Assembly (NCBI GenBank): GCA_017529175.1
Contig: JAFXNX010000161.1
Location: 1 to 5,738, forward strand
Direction: 5' to 3'
Length of the DNA: 5,738 bases
Source: Clostridia bacterium
GTDB lineage: Bacteria > Bacillota_A > Clostridia > Oscillospirales > CAG-272
Below the pieces are notes generated by a model that had not been told where the DNA came from, searched no databases, and was given only the letters and a program-made list of their open reading frames with translations. Position 1 is the stretch's first letter, and each line of letters begins with the position of its first letter. Positions 1 to 5,602 of the stretch are shown here, in pieces. Position numbers and translations under genes: made by a program.

Positions 1-68
1 AGTAGCCCGGCAGCGAAAGCTCGTCCGTCACCGTTGAGTTTAAAGAAGGCGCCGGAAATACGATATAT

Positions 69-266
69 ATGTACGTCGAGGACTATGTTTACGGTCCGTC
101 GGAATACGACACGGATATCGCGACCTGCAGCTTTGAGGACGATGAAGGACTTGTGATCTTCATAACGTTCAAGGAGAGCGGCGGTACGATCTCGGTCAAT
201 CTGTCATTTGACCAGACTTATCCGGACGGCAGAGCTTACGGCTCATACAGTGGAACTAAAAGCTGA
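69..266 (+). CDS. 3' end of an unrecognised protein (partial, frameshifted or decayed)
   Basis: I do not recognise this product. The frame is open from base 6 to the TGA at 264-266, and the residues encoded from 6 onward (PGSESSSVTVEFKEGAGNTI) have the same acidic, Ser/Thr/Tyr-rich, alternating beta-strand character as the part after the ATG at 69. That argues that the protein extends upstream of 69. However, an in-frame TAG lies at 3-5, there is no other start codon between 6 and 69, and the ATG at 69 lacks a well-placed Shine-Dalgarno (GAAGG lies about 19 bases upstream). It may be the tail of a longer secreted or surface beta-rich protein with a frameshift or nonsense mutation near the window edge, or a small 65-residue protein. 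No transmembrane segment or cysteine cluster is visible. It is followed by a convergent intergenic region with terminators. Confidence 0.45.
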   Translation: MYVEDYVYGPSEYDTDIATCSFEDDEGLVIFITFKESGGTISVNLSFDQTYPDGRAYGSYSGTKS

Positions 267-272
267 ATTTGC

Positions 273-317
273 AAAAACAAAATAAATGACCCGCGAAACG
301 GAAGCGTTTCGCGGGTC
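273..317 (-). terminator. Rho-independent terminator for the pduL-like gene, possibly bidirectional
   Basis: A perfect 13-bp stem (288-300 with 305-317) closes on a GAAG loop. Read on the minus strand, the stem is followed by the T-rich tract ATTTATTTTGTTTTT (273-287), which makes a canonical intrinsic terminator about 100 bases after the pduL-like stop codon. On the plus strand the stem is preceded by an A-rich tract but followed only by GCTTATAT, so termination of the left-hand gene here would be weaker. Confidence 0.8.
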
Positions 318-325
318 GCTTATAT

Positions 326-414
326 GGGGCCCCTCAAAAACCGTCAGATTTTTGGGGTTCTCTTTTTGGATCCCAAAGGGGCTTGTCCCTTTGGCGGCTT
401 CGGGCAGTGCCCGA
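326..414. repeat. Cluster of inverted repeats, candidate dispersed intergenic element
   Basis: Three short hairpins follow one another: 332-357, then CCAAAGGG/CCCTTTGG (373-380 with 387-394, loop GCTTGT), then TCGGGC/GCCCGA (400-405 with 409-414, loop AGT). The last ends only 6 bases before the pduL-like stop codon, so on the minus strand all three would lie in the pduL 3' untranslated region. Such packing of unrelated short stems is more than one terminator needs and resembles a small dispersed palindromic (REP/MITE-like) element. No second copy is visible in this window, so repetition is inferred, not seen. Confidence 0.4.
332..367 (+). terminator. Second hairpin with T tract on the plus strand
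   Basis: A 9-bp stem with one G-T wobble (332-340 with 349-357) and an 8-base loop is followed on the plus strand by TTCTCTTTTT (358-367). This fits an intrinsic terminator reading rightward, as a backup for the gene ending at 266, and it also protects pduL from antisense transcription. The palindrome GGGGCCCC (326-333) overlaps its left arm. Confidence 0.55.
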
Positions 415-420
415 TATAAA

Positions 421-993
421 TTACTTTATTATCTCACCGTAGCATTCGCCGAAAGCGCAAGCGGCGTTAGCTTCGTCCGTGTCGATGTGCATAGCGGCGG
501 AGAACTTCGGGCTGACGCGAACAACGACGTCGCCGAAGATCGTGCTGCGGTCTGCGGAATCGATCTTGACCGAAACTATCTCTTTGTCCTCAACGCCCGC
601 GGCAGCAGCCTCTTCGGGAGTAAAGTGGATGTGTCTTTTTGCTATGATGACGCCCTCGTCTATGTCGACCTCACCGCAGGGACCGACTATCTTGCAGGGA
701 GCGGATCCCGCGACGTCGCCGGACTCGCGCACGGGAGCGCTGACGCCGAGAGTTCTTGCGTCTGTAAAAGATATCTCGACCTGCGTCGCTTTTCTTGTCG
801 GTCCGAGAATGCTGACGTTAGCGATCGGCTTCTTAGGTCCTACGAGAGTTACTCTCTCTTCGCACGCAAACTGACCGGGCTGGGAAAGGTCCTTCTTGGG
901 AGTGAGCTTTGCGCCTTCTCCGAAAAGGATAGCGAGATCTTCTTCCGTAACGTGAACGTGACGGGCTGACGTTTCAACAAGTACTTTTGCCAT
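421..993 (-). CDS. pduL: PduL-type phosphate acyltransferase (phosphotransacylase), short form
   Basis: PduL enzymes interconvert acyl-CoA plus phosphate with acyl-phosphate plus CoA (propanoyl, often also acetyl), feeding an acyl kinase for ATP synthesis. The 190-residue product carries both halves of the family: ARHVHV (10-15), SILGPTRKATQVEIS (61-75), KRHIHF (119-124) and AAMHIDTDEANA (166-177). By the known dimetal site, the ligands would be H12, H14, H121, H123 and H169, with E73 and the phosphate-binding R67, all present. I start at the ATG at 993 because AAGGAGAC lies 7 bases upstream; the frame extends 8 codons further to a TTG without such support. H12 lies almost at the N-terminus, so there is no room for the encapsulation peptide of microcompartment PduLs, and no shell genes are nearby. 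It is probably a soluble cytoplasmic enzyme standing in for Pta. Propanoyl versus acetyl preference cannot be read from the sequence. Confidence 0.93.
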   Translation of the reverse strand: MAKVLVETSARHVHVTEEDLAILFGEGAKLTPKKDLSQPGQFACEERVTLVGPKKPIANVSILGPTRKATQVEISFTDARTLGVSAPVRESGDVAGSAPCKIVGPCGEVDIDEGVIIAKRHIHFTPEEAAAAGVEDKEIVSVKIDSADRSTIFGDVVVRVSPKFSAAMHIDTDEANAACAFGECYGEIIK

Positions 994-1000
994 TTTGTTT

Positions 1001-1008
1001 GTCTCCTT
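1001..1008 (-). promoter_or_regulatory. Ribosome binding site that fixes the pduL start
   Basis: On the minus strand AAGGAGAC is followed by 7 bases and then the ATG at 993-991. This near-perfect Shine-Dalgarno selects the 190-residue product over the longer frame starting at the TTG at 1017. Confidence 0.85.
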
Positions 1009-1038
1009 GTGTATCAATGATTAAAATAATTCCATAAC

Positions 1039-1067
1039 AGTATAGCACTTAAGAACCGTTTTGTAAA
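1039..1067 (-). promoter_or_regulatory. Sigma-A-type promoter for the pduL-like gene
   Basis: On the minus strand TTTACA (1067-1062) and TATACT (1044-1039) are separated by exactly 17 bases. Transcription would start near 1032, about 40 bases upstream of the ATG. The promoter lies in the 98-base gap after the GH20 stop codon. I see no convincing terminator in that gap, so read-through from GH20 could add to this promoter. Confidence 0.75.
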
Positions 1068-1091
1068 TAGTCTTTATCAGTTTATTTCGCG

Positions 1092-2621
1092 TCAGAGAGT
1101 TCCGCGGAACGGGTTGTCCCCGTAGACGCGCTCGAGCAGAGAAGTGAGGGCGCCGTATGACGCGTTGAATTTTTCCACGTCGGCGTCAGCGTCGTTCCAG
1201 AGCTTTTCGGCAACGGCGCAAAGGCGGGGCTTGACCGACGCGAACTCGAGCTGACATGCGAGGCGGGAACTTTCATAATTCTTAAGGTAGTCTCCCCACG
1301 CGCAGTAAATGCCTCCGTCTACCGCGGCGTCACGGGGAAGCGCGACGCCGTGCTCATAAGCCTTCGACTGTTCCCACCAGTGGTTCCAACTGTATTTGTT
1401 CCAGTCCGTGAGTATCTCTTCGGGGGACCATTTCTGCCACGGAGAGACGCAGTAGAGCGGACGCCACGAGGCGTTGAGGAGCCTGAATCCCGCATCCGAG
1501 AGTTCGACGGCGGTCTGGTAATGATTCTCCCAGGAGATCACGAGAACGTCTTTCGAGACGAGGTCGTTCGCGCTCTTCCCGAAACCTTCCCAGACGATCG
1601 GAGTCTTACCGAGCTTCAGGACTTCGTCGCAGACTCTTCCGACAAAGTGACCGTACAGCGCGACGATGTCGGGAATGGAGTTTTTCTTCATATATTCAGC
1701 CGTCTTTTCCGAATCGAGCCATCTTCCGAGGACCGCCTCGTCACCTCCGACGTGTATAAACTCTGAAGAGGGGAAGAATGAAGCTGCTTCTTCGTAGAGG
1801 CGGGCGAGTGCGTCGAAGACGTCATCGTTTGCGTCCATTATTCCGCACCTTCCGAAAATATCGGGATATTTAAGCGCGAACTGCGCGGAGTGACCGGGCA
1901 TATCTATTTCGGGAACTATCATAACGCCGCGGGATGCGGCGTACGAATCGAGAGCGCGCAGCTCTTCTTTCGTATAGTGCCTTCCTTCGCTCGGAAGGCG
2001 CGGGAAAACGTCGCTCGGCAGAGTATAGCTCTCGTCGTCGGTGAAATGGATTATGAAACGGTTGATACTGATAAGAGAGCAGAGGTCGACGTATCTGTAC
2101 AGGTAATCGACGGGATGCCACCTTCTGGCGCAGTCGAGAAGAAATCCGCGGAACGGACTGTCCGGCTTGTCGCTGATCACGCATTTCGGGATCCGGATAA
2201 GTTTATCGCAGGTGCGCTCTGCGATCTGCGCAAGGATCGAGGCAGCGCGAAACAGCCCCGATTCGTCATACGCGGCGATCCTGCACGCGCGATCTGCTTC
2301 AATTATACATTCTCCGCTGTCGAGCGAGGCGTCGTAGTCGATAAAGATACCGAGCAAGGAGTCTTTCGCGTCTTTCGCGTCGTCCCCTTCTTTCTTCGGG
2401 ACGCCATTCTGCGCCTCTGTCAGCGGGGTAAAGTATGATTCGTCAGGCTTTACGTCGCAGGCGGGCTTGAGCTCGAGCCCCCATATTCTGTCGAAAAGCT
2501 CGGATATCGCGCTGACCGTCGGAAGAAACTCTTTGCGCGACAGCGTGTACTTCGGCAGTACGCACAAGTGGCCGCTTGTTAATTTTATCCCGTCAAGGCG
2601 CGGAAGTACGTTTATTTCCAT
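1092..2621 (-). CDS. Glycoside hydrolase family 20, beta-N-acetylhexosaminidase-like
   Basis: GH20 enzymes release terminal beta-linked GlcNAc or GalNAc by substrate-assisted catalysis. The 509-residue product has an N-terminal alpha/beta GH20b-like domain (about 1-155) and then the catalytic TIM barrel. Visible motifs are RGFLLDCARRW (158-168, substrate-binding R158), HFTDDESY (192-199), PEIDMPGH (237-244), the HVGGDE signature (290-295, with D294 positioning the acetamido group and E295 as general acid), and pocket tryptophans in VWEG (W344), SWEN (W364) and AWGD (W443). All key residues are intact and the length is normal. GGAG 7 bases before the ATG supports the start. No signal peptide or anchor is seen, so it probably acts in the cytoplasm on imported chitobiose-, glycan- or muropeptide-derived sugars. 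An unusual charged stretch at about 75-90 (KKEGDDAKDAKDS) interrupts the N-terminal domain. Exact substrate is unknown; no transporter or sugar kinase gene is nearby. Confidence 0.95.
   Translation of the reverse strand: MEINVLPRLDGIKLTSGHLCVLPKYTLSRKEFLPTVSAISELFDRIWGLELKPACDVKPDESYFTPLTEAQNGVPKKEGDDAKDAKDSLLGIFIDYDASLDSGECIIEADRACRIAAYDESGLFRAASILAQIAERTCDKLIRIPKCVISDKPDSPFRGFLLDCARRWHPVDYLYRYVDLCSLISINRFIIHFTDDESYTLPSDVFPRLPSEGRHYTKEELRALDSYAASRGVMIVPEIDMPGHSAQFALKYPDIFGRCGIMDANDDVFDALARLYEEAASFFPSSEFIHVGGDEAVLGRWLDSEKTAEYMKKNSIPDIVALYGHFVGRVCDEVLKLGKTPIVWEGFGKSANDLVSKDVLVISWENHYQTAVELSDAGFRLLNASWRPLYCVSPWQKWSPEEILTDWNKYSWNHWWEQSKAYEHGVALPRDAAVDGGIYCAWGDYLKNYESSRLACQLEFASVKPRLCAVAEKLWNDADADVEKFNASYGALTSLLERVYGDNPFRGTL
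2362..2379. repeat. In-frame tandem duplication of a 9-base unit in the GH20 gene
   Basis: Two adjacent copies of TCTTTCGCG (2362-2370 and 2371-2379) encode the repeated residues of the DAKDAKD stretch in the charged segment of the GH20 N-terminal domain. The unit is a multiple of three, so slippage would change the length without breaking the frame. It is probably a surface loop. Confidence 0.6.
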
Positions 2622-2656
2622 AATATCGCTCCGTCAAATATATTTAACAACAACAT

Positions 2657-2685
2657 ATTATAACATAAATCGGCGCGCGATGCAA
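2657..2685 (-). promoter_or_regulatory. Candidate promoter for the GH20 gene, overlapping the CDF terminator
   Basis: On the minus strand a perfect TATAAT (2662-2657) lies 17 bases from TTGCAT (2685-2680), a poor -35 that falls in the loop and arm of the terminator hairpin at 2671-2697. Transcription would start near 2650, about 29 bases before the ATG at 2621. The -10 is convincing but the -35 matches the consensus at only three positions, so an activator or read-through from the CDF gene may be needed. Confidence 0.4.
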
Positions 2686-2697
2686 TATCGCGCGCCG
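2671..2697 (-). terminator. Hairpin terminator after the CDF transporter gene
   Basis: A perfect, very GC-rich 11-bp stem (CGGCGCGCGAT at 2671-2681 with its complement at 2687-2697, 5-base loop) begins 7 bases after the CDF stop codon. On the minus strand it is followed by ATTTATGTTATAAT, a moderately T-rich but interrupted tract, so termination may be partial. Confidence 0.6.
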
Positions 2698-2703
2698 GTG
2701 TGT

Positions 2704-3576
2704 TTATTTGGGATTTACGTGCACCATACAATGCTTAATATTCGGAGAATACTGTTCGATGGCGCGGTGTACGCGCTCCGCTATATCGTGAGATTTTGAA
2801 AGAGTCATATTTCCGTCGGCGCCAATCTCCACGTCCACGTAGATCTTGTTGCCGAAAACTCTCGTTTTCAGAAGGTCGACCGTGATCACTCCGTCGACGC
2901 TCTTCACGATCTCGGTTAGTTTTGCGATCGTCTCCTCGTCGCACGAACGGTCGGTCATTCTTCCGACAGCGTCGGAAAAAATATCTACCGCGACCTTAAC
3001 GACGAGAGCGGCGATGAGTATTCCCGCTATCGGGTCAAGCACCGGTACTCCCAGCATCGCGCCGAAGATACCGATAAAACTTCCAACCGATGAGAGCGCG
3101 TCGCTTCTGTGGTGCCATGCGTCGGCTTTCAGGGAAGGGTACCCCGTTTTGTCTGCGACTCTCACCGTGTAGCGGTACATTATCTCTTTTACCGCGATCG
3201 AAACGACGGCGGCGACAAGAGCGAGAGTTCCCGGCGCGGCGATCTCTTCTCCCGACGTGATCTTTTTTATGCCGGCGACGCCGATCGCGATACCGGTGAC
3301 AAAGAGAACGAACGACAGGACTATCGCGCTCACACACTCGAAGCGTTCGTGTCCGTAGGGGTGGGATTCGTCCTCCGATTTCTTTGATATGCGAATGCCT
3401 AAAATAACGACTATCGTACTTATGACGTCCGACGCGGAGTGAAGAGCGTCCGATATCATCGCGCTCGACGAGGCAACGATCCCCGCGACGAGTTTCAGTA
3501 CCGACAGCGCGATATTTGCGGCGATGCTGACGACCGATACTTTATACGCCGCCTTTGCGCCGTCTTCCGCTTTCAT
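2704..3576 (-). CDS. Cation diffusion facilitator (CDF) family divalent metal exporter
   Basis: CDF proteins are inner-membrane dimers that export divalent cations (Zn, Fe, Co, Mn, Cd) using the proton gradient. The 290-residue product has the usual length and layout: six predicted membrane helices in about 1-205 and a cytoplasmic metal-sensing domain in about 208-290. The transport-site HxxxD motifs are present in TM2 (H46 and D50, within SDALHSASD) and TM5 (H155 and D159, within DAWHHRSD). The family motif HPYGHERFE (72-80) follows TM2, and the C-terminal domain carries H263, H270, H282 and H286. An HD-HD site is typical of zinc-type CDFs, whereas manganese exporters usually have DxxxD, so zinc or a similar metal is my preference, though specificity cannot be settled. 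GGGAG 8 bases before the ATG supports the start. It is divergent from the M23-like gene and has its own strong promoter and a terminator. Confidence 0.95.
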   Translation of the reverse strand: MKAEDGAKAAYKVSVVSIAANIALSVLKLVAGIVASSSAMISDALHSASDVISTIVVILGIRISKKSEDESHPYGHERFECVSAIVLSFVLFVTGIAIGVAGIKKITSGEEIAAPGTLALVAAVVSIAVKEIMYRYTVRVADKTGYPSLKADAWHHRSDALSSVGSFIGIFGAMLGVPVLDPIAGILIAALVVKVAVDIFSDAVGRMTDRSCDEETIAKLTEIVKSVDGVITVDLLKTRVFGNKIYVDVEIGADGNMTLSKSHDIAERVHRAIEQYSPNIKHCMVHVNPK

Positions 3577-3653
3577 TATATCATCTCCCGATAAGCTTGA
3601 TTTTTATATATCTTATGACGTAACTCATCTTTCAGTTCTTTGAATTAACGATG

Positions 3654-3682
3654 ATTATAACGCAAATCAAATAATTTGTCAA
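3654..3682 (-). promoter_or_regulatory. Perfect-consensus sigma-A promoter for the CDF gene
   Basis: On the minus strand TTGACA (3682-3677) and TATAAT (3659-3654) are both perfect and are spaced by exactly 17 bases. The start would be near 3647, leaving an untranslated leader of about 70 bases. An 11-base palindrome, CAAATAATTTG (3668-3678), overlaps the -35 and spacer and could be an operator, though AT-rich palindromes arise easily by chance. A consensus promoter this strong on a metal exporter suggests either high basal expression or control by a repressor. Confidence 0.85.
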
Positions 3683-3714
3683 TGTTTTTTGCAAGTAAAC
3701 TATTTTTCTTGTTT

Positions 3715-3743
3715 TTGACTTGATTTTGCAGTGAAAATATAGT
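3715..3743 (+). promoter_or_regulatory. Sigma-A-type promoter for the M23-like gene
   Basis: TTGACT (3715-3720) and TATAGT (3738-3743) are separated by 17 bases, each one base from consensus. The start would be near 3750, about 46 bases before the ATG at 3796. It is back to back with the CDF promoter, with 32 bases between the two -35 boxes. Confidence 0.7.
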
Positions 3744-3782
3744 AGAATATATAATGAATTTGTATAGTCTGTTTTATTATAT

Positions 3783-3790
3783 AAGGAGTG
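3783..3790 (+). promoter_or_regulatory. Ribosome binding site that fixes the M23-like gene start
   Basis: AAGGAGTG lies here with GGAG 7 bases before the ATG at 3796. An in-frame ATG at 3754 is further upstream, but it lies about 4 bases from the predicted transcription start and has no Shine-Dalgarno, so I reject it. Confidence 0.85.
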
Positions 3791-3795
3791 AAACA

Positions 3796-5439
3796 ATGTT
3801 CAGAGCGAAAAGAAATAAATTTTTGCTTGCGCTTCTGGCGATCGCGCTGTTTATCCCGACTGTCGTCGCAATAGTCAATTACAGTCGCGCGAAGAACGGT
3901 CCGGTGGACACTAAGAGCATCGTCACCATGACCATGAGCGACCTTGACGGAAACAAGACCGTTTTCGACAAGGACAATCCGGATACGGAGAAGATCGTCG
4001 GTATGTTCGTCAAGATGTCGGAATCAGCGTCTTCCGTGTCGACTCTTCCGGATGCGCTCAGCGCAAAACCGTTCTATCTTATTGAAATGTCAAACGGCTC
4101 CGACAGCTACACTTACAAGTACTATTTCGATATAACCGGAGCGCAGACCTATTATATGGACGGAGAAGGAAACTCATATTCGGTCGATTCGTCCGCCGCG
4201 GCGGAATTCCTTGCAACGCAGTATGCGGCGAGCGTTTACGCGGACTCGAATCTTCCCGTTCTCTCTATCTCGAGCGGGGTTGACGACGTGCTTCCGAGCA
4301 GCGCGAAGTGGGCGTTCAAAGACGCTGCGGGAACTCTTGTCGACGTCGATTGCACGGGAAAGACGACGGATCAGAATATAGTATATCCCGTCGAGGGCGG
4401 AATGACAGCGTCATTCAGTCTGGCGCCGGACTTTCTCCACGTGGAGATCGTGAACGCCGCCGACTCGTCGTCCCTTTACAACGGCGACTTCGACAACGAC
4501 GCGCTGTTCAGATTTGAAGGCGCGACGCAGGCTAACGTCAAAGTCAGCGCTAAATGGTATCCAGACGACGCGAGAGGGTACGAGGGCGAAATGTCCTACA
4601 GCTTCAGTATAGAAGTGTCAGAGGCTGCTTCCTTCTATCTCGGCGCCGATACGATCGACGTAGGCGAGGCGGTCGCGATAACGGGCATCCACGTCAAGGA
4701 TCCCGCGGACGTTAAATTCACAAGTTCTCCCGAACTCGGATATACTCCCGTATTCTATGCGGACGGCGATTACGTAAGAGCGATAATTCCGGTCTCTCTC
4801 AACTGCCAGTCCGATACGAAATATAAATTCACCGTTTCCTACGGCGCGGCGACTCAGGACCTTGAGCTGACCGTCAACTTCAGAGATTACCAGCGCGGAA
4901 CTGTCAACACATACGAGGTGACCGACGCTGTTGCGGCTCTCTATACGGACGCTACGAAGCAGGCGGCAAAGGACGCGCTCGATCCGATCTTTGCATCGGG
5001 TGAGGCGACCCTCTACTTCGACGGCACGTTCAGCGAGGCGGTAAACGGTAACTATTCAAGATTCTTCGGCAGATCGTATACGGTCAAGCCGGGCGACACC
5101 GAATATAAGCAGACCGGCGTAGAATACAGCGCCGCCGCGGGAACGGAAGTAAAAGCCGCGGCGAAGGGCAAGGTCGTATACGCGGGCTCGCTCGACGTTA
5201 CCGGCAACGTCGTGATCATAGAACACGGCTTCGGACTCAAAACGCTTTACGCTCATCTCGGATCGATCTCCGTGAGTGTCGGCGACGTCGTTGAAAAGGA
5301 CGCCGTGATCGGAACTTGCGGCTCGACCGGTTTCACCAACACGTCAGGCGTCTACGTCGCAACTTACGTCGGCAACGTTCCCGTATCACCTTACCTCATG
5401 TGGGCTGACGGCAACTGGAGAACGTTCCCGAATCCGTAA
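3796..5439 (+). CDS. Membrane-anchored protein with a degenerate M23/LytM-like C-terminal domain
   Basis: M23 (LytM) domains are zinc endopeptidases of peptidoglycan cross-bridges; catalytically dead versions serve as regulators or scaffolds. The 547-residue product begins with a basic stretch (RAKRNK) and one hydrophobic helix (about 9-28) without a clear signal-peptidase site, so it is probably an uncleaved anchor with the rest outside. Residues about 35-280 are a beta-rich region I do not recognise. About 280-365 resembles the Ig-like module that often precedes M23 domains (LGYTPVFY, then RAIIPVS). The M23-like fold spans about 425-535: GVEYSAAAGTEVKAAAKGKV (441-460), NVVIIEHGFGLKTLYAHL (471-488), a VGDVVEKDAVIGTCGSTG-like turn, and VPVSPY (528-533). 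Of the zinc and catalytic residues only H487 of LYAH remains: the HxGxD motif reads Q439-T-G-V-E443, and the final HxH reads Y520-V-A522. It is therefore probably not a peptidase. Stops TAA and TGA are in tandem. A SpoIIQ-like role in sporulation or a cell-division regulator is conceivable but unproven. Confidence 0.88.
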   Translation: MFRAKRNKFLLALLAIALFIPTVVAIVNYSRAKNGPVDTKSIVTMTMSDLDGNKTVFDKDNPDTEKIVGMFVKMSESASSVSTLPDALSAKPFYLIEMSNGSDSYTYKYYFDITGAQTYYMDGEGNSYSVDSSAAAEFLATQYAASVYADSNLPVLSISSGVDDVLPSSAKWAFKDAAGTLVDVDCTGKTTDQNIVYPVEGGMTASFSLAPDFLHVEIVNAADSSSLYNGDFDNDALFRFEGATQANVKVSAKWYPDDARGYEGEMSYSFSIEVSEAASFYLGADTIDVGEAVAITGIHVKDPADVKFTSSPELGYTPVFYADGDYVRAIIPVSLNCQSDTKYKFTVSYGAATQDLELTVNFRDYQRGTVNTYEVTDAVAALYTDATKQAAKDALDPIFASGEATLYFDGTFSEAVNGNYSRFFGRSYTVKPGDTEYKQTGVEYSAAAGTEVKAAAKGKVVYAGSLDVTGNVVIIEHGFGLKTLYAHLGSISVSVGDVVEKDAVIGTCGSTGFTNTSGVYVATYVGNVPVSPYLMWADGNWRTFPNP

Positions 5440-5491
5440 TGATCTGTGTGGCGGCAACGTCACAAATCCCTTTGGAAACCCGATACAAAAC

Positions 5492-5528
5492 AACTCCCGA
5501 AAACGCTCGCGTTTTCGGGAGTTATGTT
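5492..5528 (+). terminator. Strong intrinsic terminator after the M23-like gene
   Basis: A perfect 14-bp stem (AACTCCCGAAAACG at 5492-5505 with its complement at 5510-5523) closes on a CTCG loop and is followed by ATGTTTTT. It lies about 50 bases after the stop codon. The 50 bases before it hold no gene that I can see. Confidence 0.88.
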
Positions 5529-5540
5529 TTTGCCATAGAA

Positions 5541-5573
5541 CAAAAAACATATCCGCAAACTCGTTTGCGGATA
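5541..5573 (-). terminator. Leftward intrinsic terminator, or palindrome, between the M23-like gene and the IS
   Basis: A perfect 10-bp stem (TATCCGCAAA at 5550-5559 with 5564-5573) closes on a CTCG loop. Read on the minus strand it is followed by TGTTTTTTG (5549-5541), a good T tract, so it would stop transcription coming leftward out of the IS or out of whatever lies beyond it. On the plus strand it is followed by AATTAAG and is unlikely to terminate. Confidence 0.7.
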
Positions 5574-5587
5574 AATTAAGATTTCTG

Positions 5588-5602
5588 AAAGGAGTCGTGA
5601 TG
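5588..5602 (+). pseudogene. Possible gene start (RBS plus ATG) cut off by the IS
   Basis: AAAGGAG (5588-5594) is followed by 5 bases and an ATG (5600-5602), a well-formed Shine-Dalgarno and start. The next codon is a TGA that belongs to the IS terminal repeat, so nothing can be translated. This looks like the first codon of a rightward gene separated from its body by the insertion. Against it, I see no promoter between the terminator at 5492-5528 and this site, and an isolated AGGAG plus ATG can occur by chance. Confidence 0.35.

Noticed and set aside
286..969. Long 227-codon plus-strand frame opposite pduL
   Set aside because: It starts inside a terminator hairpin, has no ribosome binding site, and is antisense to a gene with all family motifs intact; its product is like no family I know.
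1099..1110. Perfect 12-base palindrome GTTCCGCGGAAC near the GH20 stop codon
   Set aside because: It lies in coding sequence, has no loop and no following T tract, so it does not work as a terminator; likely chance.
1350..1766. 138-codon plus-strand frame opposite the GH20 gene
   Set aside because: It lies across the catalytic region of GH20 on the opposite strand and has no start signal.
1890..2438. 182-codon plus-strand frame opposite the GH20 gene
   Set aside because: It is an antisense shadow of a strongly conserved gene, with no supporting ribosome binding site or recognisable motif.
2467..2799. 110-codon plus-strand frame spanning the GH20-CDF gap
   Set aside because: It runs through a terminator hairpin and the ends of two real genes; low-complexity translation in the AT-rich part.
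3577..3650. Possible riboswitch in the CDF leader
   Set aside because: The leader is only about 70 bases, AT-rich, with no stable paired domain or known metal-riboswitch core that I can see.
3687..3730. Direct repeat TTTTGCA (3687-3693 and 3724-3730) between the divergent promoters
   Set aside because: Seven bases in AT-rich DNA, only two copies, spacing of 37 bases; not above chance without comparative support.
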